Below the pieces are notes generated by a model. It did not search any database, had not been told where the DNA came from, and worked only from the letters and a program-made list of their open reading frames with translations. Shown here one piece after another: positions 8,440 through 17,818 of a stretch of DNA of 48,680 nt. Every line of letters starts with the position of its first letter. Within the stretch, counting starts at the first letter, position 1. Made by a program: the position numbers and the translations under genes. The DNA is from DASRBO01 sp035653595 (GTDB taxonomy: Bacteria > Actinomycetota > Acidimicrobiia > Acidimicrobiales > JAJPHE01), in contig DASRBO010000072.1 of the NCBI GenBank assembly GCA_035653595.1, positions 1-48,680 of the forward strand, read 5' to 3'.

Positions 8440-9707
8440 GGCCAACCGACCGGCCGGCGCCGGACCCTGGCGCGGCGATGGCCAAGGGGGGCCGCTTCCC
8501 CTGCTTCGACGGGTTGAGGGCCTTGGCGGCGGTGTCGGTGGTCGTGGTGCACACCGCCTTCTCGTCCGGCTTCAGCTTCCGCTCTGCCTACGGGTCCTAC
8601 ACCGCCCGCGCCGAAATCGGCGTATCCGTCTTCTTCCTCATCTCCGGGTTCCTGCTCTACCGGCCGATGGCCTCGGCCCATCTCGCCGGCCGTCCCTCGC
8701 CTTCGCCCCGAAGGTTCCTGGCCCGGCGGGCGCTGCGGATAGTGCCGGCCTACTGGCTGGCCCTCACCGTGCTGGCCTTCGGGCTTCACTGGTTGTCGCT
8801 CGGGCGCCCGGTCGACGCCCTGCAGTACTACGGCTTCGCCCAGATCTACAGCCGTACCCACGTCCTCGGCGGTATCAGCCAGGCCTGGTCGCTGTGCACC
8901 GAGGTCAGCTTCTACCTCTTCCTCCCCCTGTACGGCGCCCTTCTCGCCTGCGGGCGGCGGGACCGGACCGCCCGCCGGCAGCTCGGCCTGGAGCTGGCCG
9001 GCCTGGCCGCCCTGATCGGCACCAGCGCCGGGTTCCGGGCGTGGATCTTCATCGGCCGGCCCCGCCTGGCCGACCAGATGGCGGTCTGGCTGCCGTCGTA
9101 CCTCGATCTGTTCGCCCTGGGCATGGCCCTAGCCGTCATGAGCGCCTGGTGGACCGAGCACGCCGAGGAACCGGATGTCTTGCGACACAAGGCGCAGCCG
9201 GCGGTCGCCTGGGTGCTGGCCGCCGCCCTGTACTGGCTCGTTTCCCACGCCGGCCTGCCGATCACGCCCCTGTACCGTGCGACCTATGCCCAGTCCATCG
9301 TGCGCCAGGAGCTCTACGGGCTCTTCGCCCTGTGCCTGCTGGCGCCGGCGGTCTTCGGGCCCCAGGACCAGGGCCTGGTGAGGGGCCTGCTGCGCTGGCG
9401 CCCGGTGGCCGCCGTCGGCGTGGTGTCCTACGGCGTCTACCTGTGGCACCAGGCCTTCGTGTCCGCCCTGCTGGGCTGGGCGCACCGGCCCATATTCGGT
9501 CTGCCGATGCACTTCCTCCTTCCGGCCACCCTGGGCCTGGCATCGGCGGCGGCGGCGGTCAGCTATCTCCTCGTCGAGCGGTTGTTCCTGCGGCTCAAGC
9601 CCCGCCGGGCTCGCCTGGACCTCGCCCCCGCTGAGGGCGTCGACGCCGACGGGGCGATGGGCGACGGGGTGGAGGCCGAACTGGTGCCGGCCTTGGTGAG
9701 CTCGTGA
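8436..9707 (+). CDS. Acyltransferase family 3 (OafA/YrhL-like) membrane protein
   Basis: 423 residues from a GTG that overlaps the previous stop by 4 bases. After a short cytoplasmic tail comes CFDGLRALAAVSVVVVHT, the hallmark of acyltransferase-3 proteins. Its His is needed for acyl transfer in characterised members. EIGVSVFFLISGFLLYRP and SQAWSLCTEVSFYLFLPL are the second and third family motifs. About ten membrane helices are predicted by eye and there is no SGNH domain. It most likely O-acetylates a surface polysaccharide or lipid-linked sugar. The end overlaps the flippase gene (GTGA), linking modification to export. Confidence 0.88.
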   Translation: MRPTDRPAPDPGAAMAKGGRFPCFDGLRALAAVSVVVVHTAFSSGFSFRSAYGSYTARAEIGVSVFFLISGFLLYRPMASAHLAGRPSPSPRRFLARRALRIVPAYWLALTVLAFGLHWLSLGRPVDALQYYGFAQIYSRTHVLGGISQAWSLCTEVSFYLFLPLYGALLACGRRDRTARRQLGLELAGLAALIGTSAGFRAWIFIGRPRLADQMAVWLPSYLDLFALGMALAVMSAWWTEHAEEPDVLRHKAQPAVAWVLAAALYWLVSHAGLPITPLYRATYAQSIVRQELYGLFALCLLAPAVFGPQDQGLVRGLLRWRPVAAVGVVSYGVYLWHQAFVSALLGWAHRPIFGLPMHFLLPATLGLASAAAAVSYLLVERLFLRLKPRRARLDLAPAEGVDADGAMGDGVEAELVPALVSS

Positions 9708-11005
9708 CGACCCTGCTCGAGCGGGCCATCGGAGACGGGATCGGGCGGGAGCGGGCGCTGGCCGGTGCCCGGCGGGCCGGCCCCCTGGCGGCGGCGGGCA
9801 TGGCCGCCAACGCCGCCAACGTCGTCGTGACCGTGGTGCTGGCCCGGCTGCTGACCGTGCGCGGCTATGGCTCGCTCAACCAGCTGGTGAGCATCTATCT
9901 GGTGCTGTCCATGCCGGGTTCGGCCCTGTTGGTGGCGGTGGTGCGGCGGGTGACCGGATGGGACGCCCGCGGCCGGGGCGCCCAGGTCGGTGACTGGGCG
10001 GTGAGGATCCTCCGCCGGGGTGCGGGGGCGGTGGCGCTGGTGGCGGCGATGGCCTGGTTGGCCCGGCACTGGATCGCCGGACGGATGTCCCTGCCGAACG
10101 CCGACGGCGTGCCCCAGGTGCTGGTGGCGGGAGCGGCCTGGGCCCTCTTGTGCGTCGAGCGGGGGCTGCTGCAGGCCCGGCGGGCCTATCCGGCGCTGGC
10201 CCGCAACCTGGCGGTCGAGGGTGCCGCCCGGACCGTGCTGACCCTGGTCCTGGTGGTGGCCGGGCTGGGCGTGGGCGGAGCGACCCTCGGCCTGCTCGGC
10301 GGGGTGGCCGTCGCCCTGGTCGAAGCGGCCCGGTCGGTGGGCCGCCGCCCGGTCGAGACGGCGCTCCCCGTCCCGGCCGGAGCCGGTCCCCGGCGGCACC
10401 AGAGGGATCTGGTGCCCGACGTCCTCACCGCCCTGGGGGCCCTCGCCCTCCTGGCCGTGTTGCAGAGCGCCGACGTGGTGCTGGTGGGCCGGCTGGCGCC
10501 GTCGCGGGTCGGGGCGTACGCGGCGGTGTCGGTGGCCAGCAAGGCCCTGGCCTTCGGGGCCCTGGTGCTGTGCGGCTTCCTGCTGCCCGAGGCGGCCACT
10601 CGCTTCGGTCAGGGTGAGCACGCCCTGCACGAGCTGGGCGTGGCCCTGGCGGTCCTGTCGGTTCCGTCGGCGACCCTGGTGGCGATGGCGGTGGTGGCCC
10701 ACCGCCAGGTGATCGCGGTCTTCTTCGGTCCCCAGCTGGCGGGGTCCTCCTCCGCCCTGGTTCCCCTGGCCCTGGCAATGTCGGCCCTGGGGGCGACCAT
10801 GCTCTTCACCCACTACCTGTTGGGCTTCGGCCGGCGGGTGGTGGTTGCCGTGCTCGCCGCCGGCGCCGTGGTGAGCGTGGTGGTGATGGCCGGGGCGGGC
10901 GGCAGCCCGGCGGCCACCGCCTGGCGCGACCTGTGCGTGCAGGCGGCGGTGGCGGCGGCGGCCGGGGCCCTGGTGCTGGGTCTGCCCCGCCCGAGGACCG
11001 CATGA
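9704..11005 (+). CDS. Polysaccharide flippase-like membrane protein (MATE/MurJ-Wzx superfamily)
   Basis: 433 residues that are almost entirely hydrophobic, with some twelve membrane segments. The opening GPLAAAGMAANAANVVVTVVLARLLTVRGYGSL fits the first two helices of oligosaccharidyl-lipid flippases (an LARLL.xxxYG-type motif). A second repeat begins near residue 245 with LALLAVLQSADVVLVGR. Such proteins move undecaprenyl-linked oligosaccharides across the membrane. Position between an acyltransferase and a GT4 glycosyltransferase, all joined by 4-base overlaps, supports a role in exporting the glycan made here. No motif separates Wzx from MurJ with certainty. Confidence 0.75.
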   Translation: MTTLLERAIGDGIGRERALAGARRAGPLAAAGMAANAANVVVTVVLARLLTVRGYGSLNQLVSIYLVLSMPGSALLVAVVRRVTGWDARGRGAQVGDWAVRILRRGAGAVALVAAMAWLARHWIAGRMSLPNADGVPQVLVAGAAWALLCVERGLLQARRAYPALARNLAVEGAARTVLTLVLVVAGLGVGGATLGLLGGVAVALVEAARSVGRRPVETALPVPAGAGPRRHQRDLVPDVLTALGALALLAVLQSADVVLVGRLAPSRVGAYAAVSVASKALAFGALVLCGFLLPEAATRFGQGEHALHELGVALAVLSVPSATLVAMAVVAHRQVIAVFFGPQLAGSSSALVPLALAMSALGATMLFTHYLLGFGRRVVVAVLAAGAVVSVVVMAGAGGSPAATAWRDLCVQAAVAAAAGALVLGLPRPRTA

Positions 11006-12210
11006 CGACGTCGATCGAGCGGGCCGGCGGTGCCGGGGAGGGCTCGGCGGGCGCCATCGAGGAGAAGCTCGGCGACCTGGCGGCGGCCGCCGGGCTGCAG
11101 CGCATCCACATCGTGGCCTGGCGCGACCTCGACGATCCCGAGGCCGGTGGCTCGGAGCTGCACGCCTCGACGATCGCCCGGGCGTGGGCGGCGGCCGGCA
11201 TCGAGGTGACCGTGCGCACATCCAGCTTCGAGCCCGGGCCGGTCATCGTCACCCGCGACGGCTACCGGGTGGTGCGCAAGTCCGGGCGCTACCTGGCCTT
11301 CGCCCGCACGGCGCTGTCCGGCGGGCTCAACCGGGCCGGGCCCCGCGACGCCCTGGTGGAGATCTGGAACGGGATGCCGTTCTTCTCGCCGCTGTGGGCC
11401 CGTTGTCCCCGAGTGGTGTTCCTGCACCACGTCCACGCCGAGATGTGGCGCATGGTCCTGCCGCCCCGCCTGGCCCGCCTGGGCGAGGTGATCGAGTTCC
11501 GCCTCGCCCCTCCCGTGTACCGCCGCACCCCGGTGGTCACGCTGTCGGAGTCGTCGCGCCACGAGATCGTCGATCGCCTGGGGCTGGCGCCGGCCAACGT
11601 GTCGGTGGTGGCGCCGGGCGTCGACCCCCGCTTCGTCCCCCTACCTGCCAACCGGTCGACCGACCCGCTGGTGGTTGCGGTGGGCCGGCTGGTGCCGGTC
11701 AAGCGCTTCGGCCTCCTCATTGACGCTCTTGTTCAGCTGCGGAACCGTCACCCCAGGCTGAGGGCGGTGATCGTGGGGGAGGGCTACGAGCGCCCCGCCC
11801 TCGAGGCCCAGATCCGCGCCTCGGGGGCCGGGGACTGGCTGGCGCTGCCCGGGCGGCTGAGCGACGACGAGCTGGTCGAGCTCTACCAGCGGGCGTGGGT
11901 GGTTGCCTCCAGCTCCGCCCGCGAGGGCTGGGGCATGACCCTCACCGAGGCGGGGGCGTGCGGCACGCCGGCGGTGGCCACCGACATCGCCGGCCACCGC
12001 GACGCCGTCGTCCCCGGTGTCACCGGGCTGCTGTCGGCCCGTGCGGGCGACCTCGCCGCCGACCTCGACGCCGTGCTGTCGGGGCCCGCCCTGCGCCGAC
12101 GGCTCGGCGAGGCCGCCCGCCGGCGGGCCGCCGGGCTGAGCTGGGACGCCACCGCCCTCGGCACGCTCAGGGTGGTGGCGGCGGCGGCCGGCGCCTGGCG
12201 CGCCCGCTGA
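11002..12210 (+). CDS. Glycosyltransferase family 4 (GT-B fold)
   Basis: 402 residues from the ATG at 11002 (ATGA overlap with the flippase stop). The N-terminal acceptor domain includes DDPEAGGSELHASTIARAW, the glycine-rich loop typical of GT4. The C-terminal donor domain has VAVGRLVPVKRFGLLIDAL and the E-x7-E motif AREGWGMTLTEAGACGTPAVA. No signal or membrane helix is seen, so it acts in the cytoplasm, adding a hexose from a nucleotide sugar before export by the adjacent flippase. Its last 44 bases overlap the end of the convergent AftD-like gene. It is the last gene of the + strand block starting at 2647. Confidence 0.9.
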   Translation: MTTSIERAGGAGEGSAGAIEEKLGDLAAAAGLQRIHIVAWRDLDDPEAGGSELHASTIARAWAAAGIEVTVRTSSFEPGPVIVTRDGYRVVRKSGRYLAFARTALSGGLNRAGPRDALVEIWNGMPFFSPLWARCPRVVFLHHVHAEMWRMVLPPRLARLGEVIEFRLAPPVYRRTPVVTLSESSRHEIVDRLGLAPANVSVVAPGVDPRFVPLPANRSTDPLVVAVGRLVPVKRFGLLIDALVQLRNRHPRLRAVIVGEGYERPALEAQIRASGAGDWLALPGRLSDDELVELYQRAWVVASSSAREGWGMTLTEAGACGTPAVATDIAGHRDAVVPGVTGLLSARAGDLAADLDAVLSGPALRRRLGEAARRRAAGLSWDATALGTLRVVAAAAGAWRAR

Positions 12211-15200
12211 GGCCGGCAGCCTCGGCCACGGCGTCGGCCACCAGGACCATCACGGCCATGAGGGCCAGGGTGTCGGCGATCTCGAAGTGGGCCGGCCAGC
12301 TGAACTCGGCCACGTAGCGGTGGGCGGCCTGGCCGCCGGTCACCACCACGTCGACCGCGACCAGCAGACCGGTCGCGGCCGCCACCACCACGGCACGGGC
12401 GTAGGGGACGGCGGCGGACAGCACCACCGCCGCCGCCGCCGGCGCCGCCGCCCATGGCCGCACCACGGCCCCCGCCATCGCCCCGGCTCCGACCGCCCCC
12501 AGGGCTACGGCCCACCACCGGCCGGAGCCGCCGGCGGGCCGGGACCATGGGGCGACCAGGTCGATGTCCGGAGAGGCCCAGGGCCGGCCGGCCGGCGCCG
12601 ACCGGGGGAGCTCCGCCGCCATCCGTCCATCGGATGGCCCGCGCCGTCGGCGGCCGACAAGCAACGAGGCGGCGACCACGCCCAGGCAGGCCAGCAGGGC
12701 GCCGGCGGAAAGGGCCAGGGCGGCCCACACCCGGTTCTGGGGGGCCCAGCGCAACTGGACGGTCAGGTCGGGGGTGGGGGGATCGACCAGCCAGCCGTTG
12801 GCGTAGCCGTCCACCAGCTGGGGGGGCCCGAGCGAGCGGCCGGCCACCGTCGCCGTCCATCCCTGGTTGCGGCTCTCGCCCAGCACGACCCAGAACGGCG
12901 CGGTGGCGTTGGTGACCCGGAGGGTGGCGCTGGTCGTGGCCACCTTGGCCTCGGTGACCGTGGGCTTGGGCCCGGGCACCACCGGGGCGGCCTGCCCCGC
13001 CGGCGGGGGAGCCTGGCCCGCCGCCGGAGCGGATGGTCCGGCGGCCGGGGCCGCCTCGCCTCCGGGGGCGGAGTCAAGCACCAGGCGGTTGATGTCGATT
13101 CCGGCGCCGTGGCCGGTGGCGGTGGTCAGGACGTGGGCCCCGGCGGAGAGGTCGAGCGACGCTCCGGCGCAGGTCTGCACCTGCAGCTGGCCCAGGGCTG
13201 CGGCGGTGGCGCTCGACCCGGTCACCCGGACCGGCACGGCCTGGCCGTCGATGCTCAACAGGTCGCGCCGGCACGTCCCGGGCAGCTGGGCCGGCACCGG
13301 CGCGGCATGCAGCCCGTCGATGCCCACCTCGGCGATTCCGAGGGGTAGGGCGATGGCGCCGCCGCCGTAGTAGTCGGGAGTCGTGACCTCCCGCACGCCG
13401 GTGAAGGTGATGCGCAGGTGGCGCCCGGACACCGGGGGGAACGCCACCGTCACGGTGGTGGTCGCGCCGGGCCGGGCCGAGTCGGGGACCGCCGGCAGGG
13501 ACAGCTGCCTGGTCCCGCCGTCGGCGCTCAGCTGGATTGCGGTGGGCACCGAGTGCCGGCCGTCGGCGTCGACGGTCAGGCTGACCTGGCTCAGCCGGAC
13601 CGGGCGGGGCAGTTCGTATTCGAGCCACGAGCCGGTCTGGGGACCGAGGCCGGGGCTCCACGCCGTCGTCGGGTCCCCGTCGAGGGTGGCCGAGGCCCGG
13701 TCGCGGGGATCGCCGGGCAGGCGACCGGAGGAGTAGGCGACCAGCCCCGAGCCGTCGGAGCCGGGCACCCCCAGCAGGCGGTCGATCTGGTCGTCGGGGA
13801 TGAGGGCCGACAGCGAGGAGGTGCCGCCCAGCGAGAAGCGGCGGGCGGTGGGCAGGTCGAAGGTGCGGGCCAGGTTGACCTCGGGGTCGGTGCGGGGCGG
13901 TACCGAGGGGCCCCGCAGCCTGGTCATCACCAGGGTGAGGCGGTGCTGCAGCGACGCCGCCCCCGTCCGGTCGAGCAGGTCGGTCGGGAGGCGCAGCACC
14001 TCGCTGGCCTGCATGCCCGCCACCCTCACCTCGGCGAAGCCCACTCCCGACAAGCCGCCGTAGTAGGAGCGCAGGCCGGTGTTGGTGTCCTCGACGGTGA
14101 TGCGCAGGGTCCGGAACCGGCGGGGGCTGAACCTGACCGTCTGGCCGGCGGCGGTGCGCGACGCCGGCCCGAGGGACACGGTGAGCGGTTGCCGCCCGTC
14201 GAATCGCAGGGTCACCCTCGTGATCCAGCGGTTCCGGGGCCCCGACAGCGGTTGCACCAGGTTCACCGTCCCGGTGGTGACCGGGCTCGGGTAGCCGATC
14301 TGCAGGAACTGTCCCACCGCGTTGTCGAAGGCGGCGACCGTCCAGGCGGTGTCGAGGTTGCCGTCCACCGCGTTGTAGGGGCGGTTCTCGGGCGTGTAGG
14401 TGATCGGGTTCCCGTAGCTGCTGGCCTGCACCGAGGACACCCCGGTGAGCTCGGCCACCGTCCTGGTGGAGTCGCCGGCGGAGTCCGGGAAGAGGTCCAG
14501 CGGCTCGGCCCGGGGGTCGGGGACCAGCGCCTTCTCCCCCGCGGTCTGCACGTAGCCCCGGTTCTCCCGCACCGTTCCCCACTGGAGGTCCTGGCGGGCG
14601 TTGGTGTCGGTGACCACCAGGCTGGCCCCGGAGGCCAGCACCTTTCCCAGCCCGGAAGGATCGCCGGCCAGGGAGCCCGAGTACACCACGGTCGGGTCGG
14701 CGTCGAGCAGGCCGGCGGCGGCGGCGTCGACCATGCCCTCGCCGTCGCCGTCCATGACCAGTGGCCCGGTGCCCGACTCGGCCCGCAGGATCGGCCGGGC
14801 ACCGGGGACGGCGAAGACAGCCAGGGGCGGGGGATAGGCGGCGTCGGAGGCCAGACCCAGCTCGGTCTCGTCGACGATGGGCTCGGCCGCCCGGGTGGCC
14901 GATGGGGGGCCGAAGGCCCCCACCGGCACCAGGCCGGTGGGGGCGGGGTTGAACAGCTGCCAGGTGGGCCGGGGGCGGGGGGTGTTGTAGCGCTGGGTCT
15001 GCAGGTCGGAGCGGACCAGCACGTCACCAGCGCTGATCATGCGGGCCAGCGGGGGCAGGCTGGCCGGCTCGAAGATGCCCTCCTGCAGTCGGCCGTCGAG
15101 GGCGTCGAGCAGATCCACCGAGCCGGGCGAGCCGTAGGGGACGAGCTCGCGGGCGACGTAGGGCCGGTCCATGAGGCCGGGCTCGACGGGATCCACGGTG

Positions 15201-16738
15201 TCGCCCCAGGTGTAGGCGGCGAAGTCGCTGCCGGGCAGGCCGAGCACCCGGGTGTCGGAGCGCATGCCGGCGCCGGCCGCGGCGACGGCGTCGGGGGAGA
15301 AGCCGGATTGCAGGAAGGCGGCGGCCTGGGTGTACCAGGACGGGATCGTCTCCGCCCGGGCGAGGTTGGGGGCCACCATCTGGCCCGTCCACAGCGCTGG
15401 CAGGTCGGCGGCCACCAGGCCGGCGGCGGCCCCGGCGGCCAGCAAGCCGGCCAGGCGGGCCCGGCTCACCGCCGCCATCACCGCCGCCCCCATGAGACAG
15501 GACAACCCGAGCAGGACCAGCGGGGTGGCCCGGTTGGTGCTGCGCAGGGCCAGTCCAACCGTGGATCCGGTGGCACCGGCCTTGAACAGGACGCCCAGGG
15601 GGGAGGGGTCGGCGAAGGGGTGGGTGCCCACGCTGATCACCGTGCCGACGAGGACCAGGGCGACGAAGTAGAGACGCTGGCGCCAGCGCACGGTGAGAGC
15701 GGCCAGCACCCCCAGCACCGGCACGGCGAAGCTGACGGCGATCAGCCACAGCGACTGCATGTAGCCCGAGGCCATGGGCAGGTAGAGGCCCAGCTTGTCC
15801 TGGCCGTAGAAGTACCAGTAGCCCAGGCCCCGCAGCGCCTCGGAGGCCAGGCTGGTGACCGACACCGTCTGGACCGTCTCGGTGTAGCGCAGGATGTTCA
15901 TGCCGTAGCCGGCCTCGATGCTGAGCCCGGCCATCCACCACAGCGAGACCCCGGTGGCGAGGGCGGCCACCTTGGCGGTGGTCGCCAGCGCCCGTCGCCA
16001 GGCCACCTCGCCGCTGATCAGCGCCCAGCCGACCCAGAGCACCGGGGCCACCCCGGCGAAGACCAGGGCGGTGGCGTTGATGCTGCCGACCAGGGCCACG
16101 ACGACGGCGAAGGCGGCCGGATGGCGCCAGCCCCCTCGCCGCAGTGCCCGGGCCACCAGACCCAGCATCCAGGGCAGCCCCGCCCACGGCAGCAGGATCG
16201 CCGACAGCCGGGCCTCGTAAGCCAGCAGGTAGGGGCTGAGCATGTAGGCCATGGCGGCCACCCCGGCCCCGACCGACCACGCCCCCGGGCGCGGTCTTGC
16301 CCCCGTCGACGCTGGGGCGCCGGCGGGTGTGCCGGCGGGGGGCACCAGGGTCGCCAGGACGAAGAGGATCCCGAGCCCGGCGGTCCACAACAGGGTGGCG
16401 AGCCAGAGCCGCTGGGCCACCCAGACGGGGGCACCGAGCCGGGCGACGATCCAGTACCACGGCCCCATCGGCAGCAGGTAGCCGATGTTCTGGTGCGACA
16501 CCGTGCCCATGGCCAGGTGGGGATCCCACATCGAGACCGCCCGCGCCATCAGCCGACCAGGGTCGAGGTAGAGGTACTGCTTGGTGTCCGACCCGACTCG
16601 ACCGGGGGCGGTGAGCATCAAGGGCAGGTAGGCAACTGCCGCCAGGGCCAGGGCCACCAGGGTCCGCCCTCCGGCTCCGGCACCGATGCCGGCCCACCGG
16701 GGCCCCCGTCGGGTGGCGGCGGGGGGGTCGCTGGTCAC
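12167..16738 (-). CDS. AftD-like alpha-(1->3)-arabinofuranosyltransferase with discoidin domains
   Basis: 1523 residues from the GTG at 16738. The frame extends to 16852, but that would place the start upstream of the likely promoter. The N-terminal third is a GT-C membrane domain: SDTKQYLYLDPGRLMARAV and VSHQNIGYLLPMGPWYW match the first loops of mycobacterial AftD (DUF3367). Two carbohydrate-binding discoidin-type (F5/8 type C) domains follow at about residues 775-905 (ENRPYNAVDGNLDTAWTV) and 1013-1142 (ATLDGDPTTAWSP). A Pro/Ala-rich linker and several C-terminal helices complete the AftD layout. AftD adds branching arabinofuranose to arabinogalactan and lipoarabinomannan in mycobacteria; here the acceptor is unknown. 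Its stop is in the last codons of the convergent GT4 gene. Confidence 0.85.
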   Translation of the reverse strand: MTSDPPAATRRGPRWAGIGAGAGGRTLVALALAAVAYLPLMLTAPGRVGSDTKQYLYLDPGRLMARAVSMWDPHLAMGTVSHQNIGYLLPMGPWYWIVARLGAPVWVAQRLWLATLLWTAGLGILFVLATLVPPAGTPAGAPASTGARPRPGAWSVGAGVAAMAYMLSPYLLAYEARLSAILLPWAGLPWMLGLVARALRRGGWRHPAAFAVVVALVGSINATALVFAGVAPVLWVGWALISGEVAWRRALATTAKVAALATGVSLWWMAGLSIEAGYGMNILRYTETVQTVSVTSLASEALRGLGYWYFYGQDKLGLYLPMASGYMQSLWLIAVSFAVPVLGVLAALTVRWRQRLYFVALVLVGTVISVGTHPFADPSPLGVLFKAGATGSTVGLALRSTNRATPLVLLGLSCLMGAAVMAAVSRARLAGLLAAGAAAGLVAADLPALWTGQMVAPNLARAETIPSWYTQAAAFLQSGFSPDAVAAAGAGMRSDTRVLGLPGSDFAAYTWGDTVDPVEPGLMDRPYVARELVPYGSPGSVDLLDALDGRLQEGIFEPASLPPLARMISAGDVLVRSDLQTQRYNTPRPRPTWQLFNPAPTGLVPVGAFGPPSATRAAEPIVDETELGLASDAAYPPPLAVFAVPGARPILRAESGTGPLVMDGDGEGMVDAAAAGLLDADPTVVYSGSLAGDPSGLGKVLASGASLVVTDTNARQDLQWGTVRENRGYVQTAGEKALVPDPRAEPLDLFPDSAGDSTRTVAELTGVSSVQASSYGNPITYTPENRPYNAVDGNLDTAWTVAAFDNAVGQFLQIGYPSPVTTGTVNLVQPLSGPRNRWITRVTLRFDGRQPLTVSLGPASRTAAGQTVRFSPRRFRTLRITVEDTNTGLRSYYGGLSGVGFAEVRVAGMQASEVLRLPTDLLDRTGAASLQHRLTLVMTRLRGPSVPPRTDPEVNLARTFDLPTARRFSLGGTSSLSALIPDDQIDRLLGVPGSDGSGLVAYSSGRLPGDPRDRASATLDGDPTTAWSPGLGPQTGSWLEYELPRPVRLSQVSLTVDADGRHSVPTAIQLSADGGTRQLSLPAVPDSARPGATTTVTVAFPPVSGRHLRITFTGVREVTTPDYYGGGAIALPLGIAEVGIDGLHAAPVPAQLPGTCRRDLLSIDGQAVPVRVTGSSATAAALGQLQVQTCAGASLDLSAGAHVLTTATGHGAGIDINRLVLDSAPGGEAAPAAGPSAPAAGQAPPPAGQAAPVVPGPKPTVTEAKVATTSATLRVTNATAPFWVVLGESRNQGWTATVAGRSLGPPQLVDGYANGWLVDPPTPDLTVQLRWAPQNRVWAALALSAGALLACLGVVAASLLVGRRRRGPSDGRMAAELPRSAPAGRPWASPDIDLVAPWSRPAGGSGRWWAVALGAVGAGAMAGAVVRPWAAAPAAAAVVLSAAVPYARAVVVAAATGLLVAVDVVVTGGQAAHRYVAEFSWPAHFEIADTLALMAVMVLVADAVAEAAGLSGRARRRPPPPPP

Positions 16739-16780
16739 TCGGGGATGGGCGGGCCGGCGGTGCTCGACAGGCGGCCCGGT

Positions 16781-16786
16781 AGTGTA
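16781..16786 (-). promoter_or_regulatory. -10 box TACACT for the AftD-like gene
   Basis: On the minus strand TACACT lies 42 bases upstream of the GTG at 16738, giving a leader of about 36 bases. It supports the shorter start. No -35 element is clear. Confidence 0.4.
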
Positions 16787-16787
16787 G

Positions 16788-16855
16788 GCACCGGCCGCCG
16801 GGGTTGAAGCGACGCACCGGCGGCGCTGAAGCGGTGCACCGGCGGGGTTCAAGCA
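16788..16855. repeat. Three imperfect direct repeats (GCACCGGC...TGAAGC) in a divergent intergenic region
   Basis: Copies begin at 16788, 16814 and 16836. Each contains GCACCGGC followed about 8 bases later by TTGAAGC, CTGAAGC or TTCAAGC. They occupy the 216-base gap between the divergent AftD-like and methyltransferase genes, right behind the TACACT box. Spacings of 26 and 22 bases are compatible with tandem operator sites. BldC-type regulators bind direct repeats, but no link can be shown. Confidence 0.6.
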
Positions 16856-16954
16856 TGGTGGCGGGATGACCGCATCCGGGGATCACCGCCGTCCGGTTGG
16901 CGACCGCAACCGGGCGCCGGTCACGCCCGGCGCTGCCGGGGCGAGGAGGCCGAA

Positions 16955-17740
16955 GTGTCCCGCATGACGGGGGAGCGACCGATGCCTGGGGCCACCCCCG
17001 ACTCGCTCATCGCCCTCCACGACGCCGGCTACCGCGAGCTGGCCGCCCGGCTTGGCCCGGGACTCGTGCTGGACGTCGGCTGTGGCACCGGATTCGAGAC
17101 GGTGAAGCTGACCGGGCCTGGCCGGGTGGTGGTGGGCGTCGACTACGACCCGGCCACCGCCGCCGGGGCTCGCTCCCAGTGGCGCCAGGCCGGCCTGTTG
17201 ACGGCGTGCATGGACGGTGGCCGGCTGGGGCTGGCCACCGCCAGCTTCGACTGGGTCTGCTCCTCCCACCTGGTCGAGCACTTCGTCCGTCCGGCCGACC
17301 ACGTCGGCGAACTGGCCCGGGTGCTCAAGGACGACGGCAGCCTCCTGCTGGTGACCCCCAACCGGCCGGCCGACTTCGAGAACCCGTTTCACGTCGCCCT
17401 GATGGAGAGGGAGGAGCTGGCCGCTCTCCTGTCGGGCTCCTTCGGTGAGGTGTGGGTCGGGGGGCTGGACGGGACCCCGGCGGTGAAGGCGGACTTCGGT
17501 AACCGTCGGGCCCGGGCCCAGCGGATCCTCGCTCTCGACGTGTTCGACCTGCGTCACCGGATCCCGCACCGCTGGTATGTCGGGCTCTACACCCGAGTGC
17601 TGCCCCTCGCCTACCGACTCATGGCGCGGCGAGACAGCGGGGGCCACTCCGGCATCACCGCCGAGGACTTCTTCGTTACCGACGAGGTGGACCACACCAC
17701 CGTGGCGCTGCTGGCCGTGGCACGGCGACCGAGGCGCTGA
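16955..17740 (+). CDS. Class I SAM-dependent methyltransferase
   Basis: 261 residues from the GTG at 16955, which has AGGAGG 5 bases upstream. The ATG at 16982 with GGGGGAG is a reasonable second choice. Motif I is VLDVGCGTGFETVKL, the acidic residue of motif II is VVGVDYD, and FDWVCSSHLVEHF and LLLVTPNRP are the later strands. No membrane helix is seen. Family members of this kind (Methyltransf_11 type) near glycan genes often methylate sugars or lipids. It is divergent from the AftD-like gene and could share its regulation through the repeats between them. Substrate unknown. Confidence 0.8.
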   Translation: MSRMTGERPMPGATPDSLIALHDAGYRELAARLGPGLVLDVGCGTGFETVKLTGPGRVVVGVDYDPATAAGARSQWRQAGLLTACMDGGRLGLATASFDWVCSSHLVEHFVRPADHVGELARVLKDDGSLLLVTPNRPADFENPFHVALMEREELAALLSGSFGEVWVGGLDGTPAVKADFGNRRARAQRILALDVFDLRHRIPHRWYVGLYTRVLPLAYRLMARRDSGGHSGITAEDFFVTDEVDHTTVALLAVARRPRR

Positions 17741-17818
17741 GGACAGTCACACCCTCCGGTCGGCGCCCGGAAAATGAGATCGGTCGGGGGCGAAGGGCTG
17801 TAGAGGGATCGCCGCCGA

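Noticed and set aside
13418..16807. 1129-codon plus-strand frame opposite the AftD-like gene
   Set aside because: Composed of Gly/Arg/Pro/His repeats typical of antisense high-GC frames; the minus-strand protein has clear domains.
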